Assembly (NCBI GenBank): GCA_037367405.1
Contig: JAZKJV010000685.1
Location: forward strand, 62,001-126,000
Length of the DNA: 64,000 nucleotides
Direction: 5' to 3'
Source: Ottelia alismoides
Taxonomy: Eukaryota; Streptophyta; Magnoliopsida; Alismatales; Hydrocharitaceae
The notes below the pieces were generated by a model, which saw only the letters and a list, made by a program, of their open reading frames with translations, was not told where the DNA came from and made no database searches. This document shows positions 45,066-56,766 of this stretch, piece by piece. Within the stretch, counting starts at the first letter, position 1. Each line of letters begins with the position of its first letter. The position numbers were made by a program, and so were the translations under genes.

Positions 45066-46884
45066 ATGCCTCCAAAGAAGAACCCTGGGGATGATGAGAA
45101 CGGCAATGACCCTATGCGGGCACTCTTGGCCAGGATAACAGCTGCCGAACAAACCAATGAACTACTTAGGACAGTTGGCAATAATGCAACAAGGAGAGGA
45201 TGCTATGGAAGACACGTATCTCCCGGAATTAGATGAAGACTATAATTGGTTGAGACATGTCCCCCCTGAGGATGTGTTCGAACACAAACCGCATTTCCTT
45301 GCACTGTTGCCAAAATTCGGAGGAAATAATCATGAAAAACCATATATCTTCCTCCGCGACTTCGAGTTAGTCTGTGCTAACCTATGCCACACTAGGGTTA
45401 GCCAGGACTACATAAGGTTGAGAGCTGTCCCATTCGCCTTGACTGATAAGGCGACTTACTGGCTGAAAAATCTAGGGAAAATAGTCACTACATGGGCCAC
45501 ATTCAAGACTCTGTTCTTAAAGAAATTCTACCCAGTTAGTAGAATTAATAAAATGAGGATCAAGCTCACGAGTTTCACCCAACACCCGAATGAACCATTT
45601 CATGAAACCTGGGAAAGATTCACAGACTTAGTACAGAAATGCCCAGGACACGGGATAAGTAAAATGATGCTGGTCCAAAGTCTTATGAGCGGGCTGAACC
45701 CTGAGACTCAAGGGTTGGTTAGTGCATCCTGCGGAGGAAGCTACATGGGGCGCCACGAGGACACCATCTACAAGGTGTTCGAAAGACTTGTCGAATCTAG
45801 TCGTGCACAAACCACTAGCCGGGCTTACATAGCCGGCTCCAAAAAGATGGTGAATAATCTGACAACCGACCACAATGCTGACATGGGAATAATAGCTGAT
45901 AAGCTAACTATGGTTGAGCAGATTTATAAAAAGGTGGATGAGATCCATAAATCATCTGATATGGAGAAATTAGCTAAATTGCCGAAACAAATGGAGGAAT
46001 TGGCTGACAGGGTATCAAAGATTGCACCCCACGCACCCATACACCAAATTCACTACATTCAAGGTCAAGGGGTAGGGCAACATAGCCATTGGGGTGGAGA
46101 CCAAGTCTTGTCCTCGCAAACTGATGAAACCTCCGCTCAGACTGATTTTGAGGGACCTCCACAGGTCATGGAGATAAATGGATTCTGGTATAATTTGGAA
46201 CCGGTCAATCGCTCAGGCCAAAACTCTACTCCAAACCCTTGTCCACCGCAAGCCCAGCCCACCTACCAGCCTCAACTGCAGCAGAGGAAGCAATATCGCA
46301 CAGGTTATCAGAACCCGTAACCTCGGCCACAGCAGAACCAACGCCAAAGCCAACAAGGCCAGTATCAGTAACCTCAGGCCAAGCAGGGCCAAGGGTCCTC
46401 CTCTTCTGCAATCTCTCCAGAGCTCCAGCGAGTGCTGGATGAGCTTCATGATATGAGAGTCGACATAAATCAACTCTCTCGTTGGAGAGATGAGGTAACT
46501 GCACCCCAGACCGTAATTCCAGCCCAAGTCCAAGCTAACCCAAATAGCCTTGGACACAATCAGGTATTAATCTCTGACTATTCCGTACCTGAACTTGAGC
46601 CCTTCTCGAATAATAACTCTTATCATATCTCTCTTAGGAGCGGAAGGACCGTAACCATGCCTGATCGAGCGAAGGAACACGAAGACATAGCCCCAGTGTC
46701 CATCAATTCAAACAACCCGGGGGAATTGACAAAGGAAGACATGAGGAGAAAGAACAAGTCACACCCACACCACCCGGATATAATGGAGAGTCTGAGTCTG
46801 AGTCAGACAGAGAAATGCCACCAAGACACCAGCCACATCTGCCCACAAATTTCCCTGTTTTTAGTCCGAGTCCGAGTCCTATAA
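45066..46884 (+). pseudogene. gag: Element C: gag
   Basis: The start ATG at 45066 reads MPPKKNPGDDENGNDPMRAL; a +1 shift follows before 45,215 and the main frame runs to 46318. It has the segments PHFLALLPKFGGNNHEKPYI, FLRDFELVCANLC, ATYWLKNLGKIVTTWATFKT, FLKKFYPVSRINKMR and the capsid tail CGGSYMGRHEDTIYKVFERL. A coiled KLPKQMEELADRVSKI region and EINGFWYNLEP follow. Stops at 46318 (TAA) and 46369 (TAA) sit where CAA glutamine codons are expected; the same frame goes on through LQRVLDELHDMRVDINQLS to 46884. There is no CCHC zinc knuckle. The protein forms the particle core in this family. Confidence 0.88.
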
Positions 46885-47681
46885 AAAAATTCTCATTCAA
46901 TAAAAGTGATGTTCTTGATCCTACCAAGTCCATTCCTTTCCCCCGTGCTCTTACGGCAGGAAAGAAGAAAAACATGAAAAACCAAAAAAATGATGACGAG
47001 ATGGCCCGCATCTGCAAAGAAAATATTAAGGTCACTCTGTCCTTAGACGAGATGATAGAAAGAGACTCGGTATTTCGAAAATACCTTAAGGTGAGATGCA
47101 CACCAACTAGGGCCAGCAAACAAACTCCTAGCCGAACAAAGAAACACATACTCTCAGTAGCCACATCTCGTCTTATAAAAAATGAGCTGCCAAGAAAGAA
47201 AAGAGACATGGGTGCTCACTTCGTCACTAGCTACATCAAGGAAATCAAGTTTGCAAGAACATTGTTAGACAATGGATCATCCATTAATCTCATGCCCACA
47301 ACCCTATATGAGCATCTAAATCTAGGTCCTCTTAAGCAACCTGCAGCCGTACTTCAATTCACAGACACATCAACTAAGCGACCTAGGGGCGAGATTCGAA
47401 ACGTTTTCATCAACATAGAGGGACAAAACTACCCAGTGGATTTTACAATTCTTGAAATGGATGTCCCTAGAAATTGGAAAGATTCCCATATGATACTAGG
47501 GCGACCCTTCCTTAGGACCGCAGGAGCTATATTTGATTACACATCCGGGAGAATCCAGATTGGAAAAGTTGAACTTAAAATGCAGCAAACTAGGTACCAA
47601 AGACCTGACACTGAGTCAAGCACCGAGTCTGAAAAATCAGAAACTGAAACTGAAAATATAGAAGCAACAGTTGGGCCCTGA
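46815..47681 (+). pseudogene. Element C: protease with upstream linker
   Basis: A 288-codon frame overlaps the end of gag by 70 bases in another frame. Residues 1-125 are a basic linker with KVTLSLDEMIERDSVFRKYL. The protease core KFARTLLDNGSSINLMPTTL is at about residues 137-156, then VLQFTDTSTKRPRGEIRNVF, NYPVDFTILEMDVPRNW, MILGRPFLRTAGAIFDY. The catalytic aspartate is kept as D-N-G. The tail is rich in serine and glutamate (TESSTESEKSETETEN) and ends in a TGA at 47679. The frame change against gag may be a real translational shift or decay; decay fits the other damage. Confidence 0.85.
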
Positions 47682-49231
47682 AGACAAAACCCAACCACTA
47701 TGATAGAATCAACCTCATCTGGAGAGGAAATTGTTGATGATTTAGTATACTAGCTCATTCATGCATCTACCTATACTCTAGGAGACTCAGAGGCCCCTCT
47801 GGACCTGTCAGTCCATTCTCCTTATGGACAATCCTTGAGTAAGGTACACGGATCGGATGCGGCGATTGCCACACCTCATTCCATCATTAGCGATCCGATC
47901 CCTGATACAACCACGATGGTGGCCAACATTGATACACTACAAGCGTCCACATCACAACAAGAAACATCACTGACAGAACCAGATTCGAGAAACATCATTG
48001 ACTTACCTGAACTCAAACCATTGCCCCCTACACTTAAGTATGCCTTCCTTGCAGGAGAAAAGGGACAGTTTCCGGTCATTATCAGTTCACATCTGACCGA
48101 AGAGTAGGAAATCCATCTGCTTAATGTTTTGGAGAAAAACCGCAAGGCTATAGGCTGGAGATTGTCTGATCTCCCAGGGATTAACCCAGCCCTGTGCTCA
48201 CACCATATTTACTTGGAAGATAATGCTAAACCCTCCCGTGAATGCCAACGGAGATTGAATCCAAACTTATGAGAAGTAGTTAAGACTGAGATCGAAAAAT
48301 GGTGTAAAGCTGGGTTCATATATCTCATCTCCAACTCCAAATGGGTGTCACCTTTGCATGTAGTCCCGAAAAAGTCGGGACTTCATATTATCACCAATGA
48401 TGAGGGAGAAGAGATTACGACACGGGTACCTACGTCGTGGCGTGTCTGTGTGGATTACAGGTGCCTAAATGCCGCAACGAAGAAGGATCATTTTCTGCTG
48501 CCTTTTATTGATCAAATCCTGGAGAGATTGGCAAGGAGAGAATACTTCTGTTTCTTAGACGGGTACTCGGGCTACAATCAGGTAGCCATCACCCCCGAGG
48601 ACCAGGAAAAGACTACTTTTACATGTCCCTTCGGTACATACGCATTCAAGCAAATGCCTTTTGGGCTTTGCATGCCCCCGGCACCTTTCAGCGATGCATG
48701 ATTGCGATTTTTGCCGACATGGTTGGGGATTTCCTGGAGGTCTTCATGGATGACTTCTCGGTTCATGGTTATTCATTCGATGATTGTCTAGCGCACCTGG
48801 ATCGAGTCCTCCAAAAGTGTAGGGAAGTGAATATGGTGCTCTCTTGGGAGAAAAGCCATTTCATGGTGAAAGAGGGCATTGTATTGGGGCATGTCATCTC
48901 CAAGAAGGGAATGGAGGTTGACCCTGTCAAAGTTGATGTGATCAAGAAACTAGAGCCACCCACAAATGTGAAACAAGCACGGTCTTTTCTAGGGCATGTC
49001 AGATTTTACAGGAGATTTATCAAAGATTTTTCAAAAATTGCCCGACCGCTAACTGACCTTCTTGGGAAAGACACCGAATTCGTGGTAGATCATAAGTGTT
49101 TAGAAGCATTCGAATTACTCAAGAGAAGGATCATTGAGACTCCCATCCTACAAGCTCCTGACTGGTCTCTTCCCTTCGAGATCATGACAGACGCATCCGA
49201 TTTTGCTGTAGGGGTTGTATTAGGACAATGA
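47682..49231 (+). pseudogene. pol: Element C: linker and reverse transcriptase
   Basis: The linker (to about 48,200) has in-frame stops and the segment ELKPLPPTLKYAFLAGEKGQ. RT blocks follow in order: EKNRKAIGWRLSDLPGINPA, KWVSPLHVVPKKSGLHII, TRVPTSWRVCVDYRCLNAAT, DHFLLPFIDQILERL, FCFLDGYSGYNQVAITPED, FGTYAFKQMPFGLC. A net -1 shift near 48,670-48,690 moves the frame, and the second part reads FADMVGDFLEVFMDDFSVHG with the FMDD catalytic pair intact, then KKGMEVDPVKVDVIKKLEPP and FLGHVRFYRRFIKDFSKIA. It ends at a TGA (49229) where CGA is expected. A TGA near 48,270 also breaks it. Confidence 0.9.
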
Positions 49232-49597
49232 AAAGATGGAATCCCGTATGCTATTCACTACGCAAGCAAAGTTTTAGACCCAGCTCAGAAAAGTTACACT
49301 GTGACCAAAAAAGAAATGCTTGCCGTGGTTTTTGCCTTGGAAAAATTTCGATCAATAGTTCTAGGATCTAAGGTGACAGTGTACACAGACCACTCTGCCA
49401 TTCGCTATTTAATGGCCAAAAAGGACGCAAAAGAACGACTTCTGAGATGGATTCTACTGCTTCAAGAATTTGATTTGGAGATTAAGGACAAACCTGACGT
49501 TAAGAATGTCGTGGCTGATCATTTATCACGGATTGAACATAACAAAATTTCGGAATCTGAATCCATCCATGAAACCTTCCCAGACGAGTGCTATTGA
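49160..49597 (+). pseudogene. pol: Element C: RNase H
   Basis: The domain starts before the TGA of 49229 with SLPFEIMTDASDFAVGVVLG (first Asp), continues [23 protein letters not shown] with E conserved, then [20 protein letters not shown] (YTD Asp), [20 protein letters not shown] and [16 protein letters not shown]. Apart from the one stop the domain is whole. A frameshift at about 49,590 separates it from the integrase frame. Confidence 0.88.
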
Positions 49598-50933
49598 CTC
49601 ACTCCCTTGGTATGCAGACACGGTGAATTATCTCATCACCAATGAAGTTTCTCAAGGTTGGTCCAGAAACAAAATCGATCGACTCATATCTGAAGCGAGA
49701 CACTATCATTGGGAAGATCCATTCCTTTTCTTTGAAGGACCGGATTGCATATGGAGAAGATGTATTCCTCAAGAGGAATACCAAAGTATCCTCAATCTAT
49801 GCCACACCTTGGAGGCGGGAGGACATCACTCTGGGAAAAGGACCGTTGAGAAGATATTGCAATGTGGATTTTATTGGCCGACCTTGTTTAAGGATGCTTA
49901 CAATTTTGTGAGGTCGTGCCCCGTTTGTCAGAGAATGGGAGGAACCATTGGTTCCAAAGATGCCATGCCTATGCAACCAGTGATCATCTGTGATGTATTC
50001 GATGCATGGGGCATTGACTTTATGGGCCCATTCCCTAATAGTCAAGGATTTGAATATATTCTTCTCGCGGTAAATTATTTATCTAAATGAGTGGAGGCTA
50101 TCCCTACTCGAGCTGCAGAATGCAAAACTGTTTGCAAGTTTTTGAAAGATCATATTATTTCGAGGTTTGGAATTCCAAAAGTTTTAATATCCGATGGGGG
50201 AAGCCACTTTGTCAACCGGGAGGTGAAGAAGTTGACTGAGGAATACGACATCGAGCACCGTGTCGCTACTCCTTACCACCCACAATCCAATGGCATGGCC
50301 GAGGTGTCAAACAGGGAGGTTAAAGGAATTTTACAGAAGCTCGTTCTCCCTGACAGGAAGAACTGGTCCCAACTCCTGGACCAAGTTCTATGGGCTTACC
50401 GGATGGCTTATAAGACCCCATTGAGCACCTCCCCGTTTTGAATGGTGTATGGAAAGCCATGCCATTTGCCCGCAGAACTCGTGCATAAATCAGAATGGAC
50501 AATCAAAAAGATTAATTGGAATTGTCACCAAGGTAAGAAGAACCGAGAGATGAATTTGAATGAACTATCTGAAATCCGAAATCATGCTTATGAAAACAGC
50601 ACCATCTACAAGGACAAAGTAAAGAGATGGCATGACAAGAATATTCGAACAAAGATCTTTGTCCCAGGGCAGAAAGTTTGGCTATTTAATGCAAAATTGA
50701 AAATTTTCCAAGGAAAATTGAAATCAAAATGGACGGGACCCTTCAATGTAAGAGAGGTACATAATAATGGGAGTGTTGAGATCTCAGAGACCGCAGATAG
50801 CGCGCAAACATCAATGGTCAACGGTCAGCTGCTTAAATATTTTGTCGAATCCAATGAGCAATTAGTACAAGTTGAACAGATCTCCTTCACTCAGGGCATA
50901 GATTTTGACGAAAAATTTGATCTGCCCAGATAG
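49598..50933 (+). pseudogene. pol: Element C: integrase
   Basis: From [14 protein letters not shown]: an HHCC zinc finger (LCHTLEAGGHHSGKRT at 49,795-49,842, then CPVCQRMG at 49,918), the catalytic core with DAWGIDFMGPFPNS, LISDGGSHFVNREVKKL and AEVSNREVKGILQKL giving the D, D, E residues, then MVYGKPCHLPAELVHKSEW and RWHDKNIRTKIFVPGQKVWL. The C-terminal module reads KLKIFQGKLKSKWTGPFNVR, the GPF/Y type. The tail from VYGKPCHLP to KWTGPF is typical of Athila. In-frame TGA codons at 50088 (expected TGG) and 50439 (expected an arginine codon) interrupt it. It stops at 50931-50933. Confidence 0.92.
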
Positions 50934-52551
50934 CACACCTCTCTGGAACCTACACTCTTCTGTATATCCATCTACCCGCTCTCAATCCCCGATACTTAGG
51001 GGACCGATTTCATTGTTTATACATCGCTTCTCTTCTTTTGTTATTGGCCCATCTATACTTCGTACGAGCTATGTCTACATTTCACTTTGTGCCATGAGTA
51101 CATAGCACAAGCTAAGTATAGGGGGGTGTTTGTATATACTTTATCCATAGCTCGTACTTTAATCGTTTTTATCTAACATCGGGGATGGGTACAAGAAGTG
51201 TGTGTAGTACCTATTTTTCAAAAAAAATAAAAAAACAAAAAAAAACACAAAAAAAACTTTTTGCATTAAAAAAATCATCACTCATGGTCTTGCATTTCAT
51301 CAAGCATTTCATGCATTCCTTGGTCGATATATTCCTGACACATTCACCATCACTCAAGGCTTGAGGATTTTTTAGGACAGTTGATTTCTGAGATCTTGAG
51401 ATTCTGAGTTAGACTGCCTTAGTCATTAGGATTTTGAACTTAATAATCCACTCTTCCCAAGTTTGAAAGATTTGAGCACTATGTTGCACTCTTCCTCTAC
51501 CTTTAAAAAGAATATGATCAGCACAATCACTCCCACAACTGCATAAGTGATGAGATGAGTTGAGATATCACTTGAGGAACTAGGACTAGAGATTTGAGTT
51601 TAGACCCAATCTAATGACATTCGAGGATGGGATAAAGTTAATGAAGGCTTCAGAAAACCTGAGTGTCAGCAAAAACCTAGCCAGTATGTGAACAAGTTCA
51701 TATGCTATCTTTTTGATATTGACCTAAGTGCCAGGGAGTGTTGAATCTTAATGAAAATTATTGATCAGTGTGCGCCAACTTTTGGTAAAAGCAGTGGAGC
51801 TAGCCAACAAAAAAAAGAGAAATAGAAATGTCAAGAAAAGCTATATCATCCAAAGTCAAATTCTAAATGAGCTTCCACCAATGGCGAGCGCTCCCAAACA
51901 TTTTCAAAGTGTCCACTTGGACCAAGCCCTAATTAGGACCAAGGAGTCGGGCTGACACCACAAAAAGGGCTCTGCATCGTAACCAATACAAGTTTGGGTG
52001 TCGAAGGTATCTTAGATACTCAAAAGAGACATACCCCGGTGTACTCCCAGAAAAACAAGTACAGACGACTCCAAATTCTCTTGACGGACACATTGATCAA
52101 CAAAATAAAAATATACTTGTGTTGAGTAATAAGGCACTCGAGAGGCACCTTGTTCCAATGTAAGGGAGAGAAAATCAGACACAATCCTATGCCCTCCATC
52201 ATCTGGTCGTCCATCTACACTTTCAAATCTGACAAACTAATGAGACGGTTGACTGAAGCAAGAATAGACTTATTCCCTAGTGTTGAGGATTAGGTCTAGA
52301 GGAGGATCTTTGGGACTGGAACTTTGAATGATGCCCCGACTTGACTCTCATGAATGCAATACACTAAGAATCATATCCTTATACTATATGTACAAACAGA
52401 GAGTCTGAAAATTAGAGAAGTTGGGTTCCTTTTGATTAAAGTTTGGTTGAACCCAGAATTTTAGGATCACTCAAATTAAGGGTCTTCTCTGAATTAAGCC
52501 TTGAAAATTCACTTACACAGTCAGGGATGTAATCAACTAAGTCATTCATTC
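50934..52551 (+). other. Element C: 3' non-coding region (no env-like gene)
   Basis: This is 1.6 kb after integrase. It begins with TACTTAGGGG (50993-51002) and CTAAGTATAGGGGGG (51112-51126), then an A-rich tract (51,218-51,260). 51,720-52,280 matches E at 14,080-14,480 in reverse orientation. Some Athila elements have an env-like ORF here; none is visible. Short ORFs (51761-51955 +, 52020-52214 minus) are not shared as clean frames with E. Confidence 0.65.
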
Positions 52552-52569
52552 ATGCTCGGGGACGAGCAT
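52552..52569 (+). promoter_or_regulatory. Element C: hairpin upstream of the polypurine tract
   Basis: ATGCTCG and CGAGCAT form a 7-bp perfect stem with the loop GGGA. It ends 6 bases before the purine tract. The same structure is in E (13681-13698) and, with a different stem, in B (27392-27410). Confidence 0.65.
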
Positions 52570-52575
52570 GGTCTA

Positions 52576-52585
52576 AGTATAGGGG
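52576..52585 (+). other. Element C: 3' polypurine tract
   Basis: AGTATAGGGG followed by TA and the LTR start TGATGAAT at 52588. The G-run position fits the primer for plus-strand synthesis. The T bases inside the tract are unusual for a purine tract but shared with E. Confidence 0.75.
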
Positions 52586-52587
52586 TA

Positions 52588-55058
52588 TGATGAATCTCGT
52601 ATTCATCATGCTAAAATTGGTCATTTAGGCTATGTCCCCCATCACTCACTTGTAATTAATCATTAATAGAGCATTATTAGCCATCATGCATGTGTAAATA
52701 ATATCTGCATATCTGCATGCATAAATTGCATTAAAAATCTCAAGTGTAAATTAGCCCAAAAAGCCACTAACTTCTCTTATTTTTAGTTAATTGATCCTAA
52801 CTCCGATTGACCCAAAACCACTTCCATTGTGTAGATATTACTAACCTTATTAAATAAAAAATATAAAAAAATTACTAACCCCAATAAGTGTCAAATAATC
52901 TCAAAGTTAAATTTCACATCTGATAGACTAAAATGAGCATATATCCCACATACAGTGTCCGATTTTGGTCTACTCACTTTTAAAGTACTTCATTTTCAAA
53001 TACCTTCAAAACAAGATCAATTTCATAAAATTCGGAGCTCATATGTGAAAGTTGGGTTTTGGGCCTCTTTTGCGCATTTTGACTTTTTGCTATTTTGACC
53101 GCAGTTTTTATGTCCTTGATTAACTCTTTTAATTTTATTTCTTCTTCATTTATGTTCTTTGATGAAAGTTTTATTAAGCAACACAAAAATCCAAATCCAG
53201 ATCAAAACTGAAATCAAAGAAGCTGACTGAGTCCAAGTGTTCGTTGTCGGTCTGTACAAAAGTTGTGTGTTTCTTTCTTCTAATTTATTTTCCTATTTTC
53301 TTATCTATTAAAAATCAAAAAAATTAGATTAGTGTGTAATTAATTTTCTTGTATTTTATCGTATTTTTTCTATAATTTTTATCCCTGTTAAAACCACCAA
53401 AAAAATACAAAATCCCAAAAACCTGGTTTTCTATACACATAGAGGACCACCAAAAAGACCACTTCTCACAGGTGACCTCTTCTGCTCTTGAGTCCTTCAT
53501 GAAAGTTGTAGATCTCGTCGAGACGAACAACTTTCGTGAAGGAAATTTTTTGATCCGAGGTCTCCTTCTCCTTCTTCTCCATCCTTAAAGTTGAAATTTT
53601 TTTGGGGTGCCACGTGGCAGCCCCTGGGCGTGCCACGTGGCACCCCACTCTCTCCCCACTTCAGCCCCTTCCCCCGGATCACGTGCGCATCACGTGACCC
53701 TCTTCTTCCTCCAGCCCTTCATGTCGCGCCCTCCCCTGCCGTTTCTCCTCCTCCAACGCCCCTTCACCTCCTCCGGTCGTTACGCACGCCGCATGCGACC
53801 ATCAAAGCCGCCATGCGCGGCCATCACCACCGCCACCTCTCGTAACGCCCCTCGCCCTCTTCCTATATAGCTCCTCCGCTACCAGCCCTGCAAACCGATC
53901 CACCTTTTCCAAAACTCCCTCCCCAGCCGCTATCGGTCCTCTAGCTGCCACGTGGAGGGCCACCGAGCCTTGGCCCAAGCCTCGAGGCTTGGGTCTCCTG
54001 AAGCAAACCAGGCCGCCACGTAGGCTCGGGCTCTCGAGCTTGAGCCCCGACTCCCGAGCCTCGCGCCTCCCCGCCCGAACCTCAGCTCCGGGCCCACCGA
54101 CCCTCAGCCACCGCCCAAGCCTCAGGGCGCACGTGTGCACGTGGAAAAATTGCATCGGAGCCCCTACAAGTTTCAGAAATTGCATCTATACCCCTGTTAT
54201 GGGTAAATTACAGAAGGGCCCCTCAAGTTTTTATTAATTATAGATAAGTCCTCCCAGGGACCTTTTTGCAAGGAAATTTTATTTTATTTACATTTTAGTC
54301 CCTATAATTTCAGTTGAGCATATCTTCCGCATACGAACTCCGATTTTAGCGTATAATATGTCATTTTGAAGTTATTTTTAGCATAGTTTGTGAACAGGTC
54401 TGAGATGGTTTATTGATAATTATTATTTGAGGACTTTTGTTGACACATGCAGGCTAATTTTGACATACCTATGCCACGTATTGCTTGAGAAATTATAGAT
54501 AAATCTTTTGCAGGAGTTTGGATAAGGATCTTACTCTGATTAAACCATTGAAATCACTGTTGATTATTCTCACATGAGGATAATGTACATTTATTCCTCT
54601 AAAACTTTTGCAGACTATTTGAAGAATTTAATCAAAGATAATTGGAGGCCTGATATCTCATTATTCTTAGCTTAAATTCATTACCCTGAGCATCAAGTTA
54701 AAGATCAATTTTGATTTGTCATTAATCTTGTGAAAATATTGATCATATTATTGGAGGAGTTAATACGTTTAGAATCACAGATCCTGAGCAGCATAGTCTC
54801 TGTTTATTTTCTTTGCATCGCATCTCCATTATTGCATTGTATATTTTTGCAACATACAAATTAATCGAGCATTAATTGATTATTTAATTTGATTTAAAAA
54901 CCACGCAACTAAAAATCTCTGTTCCCTATGTTCGACCTTGGTAAACTTGCAAAGTAAAATATTCCACAACATTCAAAGATTGTGGTTTTTGATCGACCGA
55001 AATTCACTTCCTATACTACAATTCATCATTATTAAAGAGGTGAATTTCGCGCTCATCA
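52588..55058 (+). repeat. Element C: 3' LTR
   Basis: It is co-linear with the 5' LTR but lacks 577 bp after position 53934, where CGCTATC joins directly to GGTCCTC. It keeps the hairpin (53493-53543), two G-boxes (53609-53641), TATA box (53864-53870) and TTCGACC box (54930-54937). It ends at CTCATCA and is followed by the target copy ATGAC. Confidence 0.95.
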
Positions 55059-55063
55059 ATGAC

Positions 55064-55424
55064 CTGGGAGGTAGGGAGAAGAAGCTCGTGACGAAGATGG
55101 CCGGTAGAGCTGGATTTGGCTTGATTCACATCCTTCCTCGCTCACTGAACCACTGGAGAGCGTCATGTTGTCACCGGGAAGTTCAATCCAGTCTCAATCT
55201 AGGGTTTAGATGGCAGAAGAGGGATTGAAAATCGAAGGAAGTCTGACGGAGGGTTATGTACAGAGTCGACTTCGATCGGGAGGTGTGCTTAATTCAGTGG
55301 ACCTCAGATTGAGAAGTCATGCTGGCGTGAAAGGTCTATGATCGAGGTTCAAAAGTCGTGAAGCAATCAAGCCAAATGGATGTAAGGAAGAGTAAGGATA
55401 AATCGAGGAAAGATGGGTCAAACG
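55064..55424 (-). repeat. Element B: 5' LTR, segment 2 (between C and D)
   Basis: It continues exactly where 40553 left off: CTGGGAGGTAGGGAG matches CTGGGAGGCAGGGAG at 25,399 of the left LTR. It breaks at TGTCA where D sits. The 54938-55228 ORF crosses the boundary with C's LTR and is not a gene. Confidence 0.88.
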
Positions 55425-56653
55425 TGTCACGGCCCCGATTTCGGGTCGTCAGATCCTCCCATATTCGGATCTGGATACTCAGCAATAATTTATTCAGCAA
55501 TCACAATTAACATTCAGAAATAGAGTGCAAATAAAAATACTCAGAAGAAAGTATTTCAACACTTCTCCATTCAAAAAATAAAGTTCACATGATACATTGC
55601 CCTACTATAACCATTAACATGTACATCAGCTTGAAAGGAAAACATACAAAAAGATTACTTTTTATTCCACGTCAGGGATTAGTCCAGGCCAAGGAATTAC
55701 CTCACCACTATATGGACTTCGAAGCTGTGGGTACTTTGGGATTGGAGGTTGCGTTGATCTGATAAGCTTATGCTGTCGCACGTCGCCTCAACCAATCCTC
55801 CAATACTACCCTGACTATTTCCTTTTCTTTTATTATCCAGGGTCTCAAGCCCTCAGCCTGGCAAACAAAGGAGCACACCATCCTCGAGGACTCGGTTGCT
55901 TAAACCTCAAGCTAACATTTAATCATATAACCTAGTGGCTTTAAATACATGTTATCGTGACCCAGACGATATCCAACCACCCGTGCCACCACATGGCACG
56001 ACCATATCTTCCGTCGTTCAACCTGAAGATATTGGCTTTCAGTACCACACGTTGCAAATCATTCATTTCGTGCGTACTTATCATAACAGGGCAACTGTGT
56101 ACCACCTAAGTAGGGAAACACCAATATGGGTTCCTTCTACAAACCTACAGGTTGCATGCCTGACCTGTAGTTCTACTCCCAGTCATCCTTAACGTGACAC
56201 ACGATCCTTTTCAGGATCCAACTCAAAACGCATCAATTCCCATGATGTAATTCCTCTGTTAATCTTTAGATTAGCGCAACCATAAATACTGAGTATTGAC
56301 TTACACATATATTAATTCATATATTTATATACTCAATTTATGCTCTTTTAAACTTCCAAACCCTAACTTTCCAAACCACTGCATCCATTCGATGCTTAAA
56401 CCTTATTTTAGTGGGAATCACAAAGCAACTTTTCATATTTTCTTAAAGATAGCCAAATAGGATTCTTTATAGCGAAGAACATAAAATCAGGAATTTCGAT
56501 AATCTCGTATGAAAACCCAATAGCAAAAGGAAGGATTTCGTTACCTAATCGAGCTCTCTCTCGCGTATGTAGTGTTTTATCGTGTTTCGTTTTTAGAAAG
56601 GATGATTTAAGGCTCCTAAAATGATCGAATTTTATTTTTGTATCAAAAATGCT

Positions 56654-56747
56654 AAGAACGTACCAAGAACACGGAGAACGAGCGAAGAACACGAAGAACG
56701 CGAAGAACACACAAAGAACATGAAGAACACAAAGAACGCAAAGAATG
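56654..56747. repeat. AAGAAC-type short tandem repeat (in element D)
   Basis: GAAGAACAC/GAAGAACGC units of 9-12 bases recur about nine times. The + strand ORF across it (56621-56902) is highly charged only because of this repeat. Confidence 0.75.
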
Positions 56748-56766
56748 TATTTTCTCTTGAAATTTT

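Larger units (their letters stand above)
40554..55058 (+). mobile_element. Element C: near-complete Athila-type LTR retrotransposon, 14.5 kb
   Basis: LTRs (40554-43646 and 52588-55058) begin TGATGAATCTCG and end TTCATCA or CTCATCA. A perfect 5-bp duplication ATGAC lies at 40549-40553 and 55059-55063. Next to the 5' LTR is the primer site TGGCGCCGTTGCCGGGGA and before the 3' LTR the tract AGTATAGGGG. The genes run gag (45066), protease, RT, RNase H, integrase (ends 50933). The insertion site is inside B's LTR, at AAGCTC..TGACCTGGGAGG in the uninterrupted copy. It is the youngest large element, but carries about ten stops and frameshifts. Confidence 0.95.
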
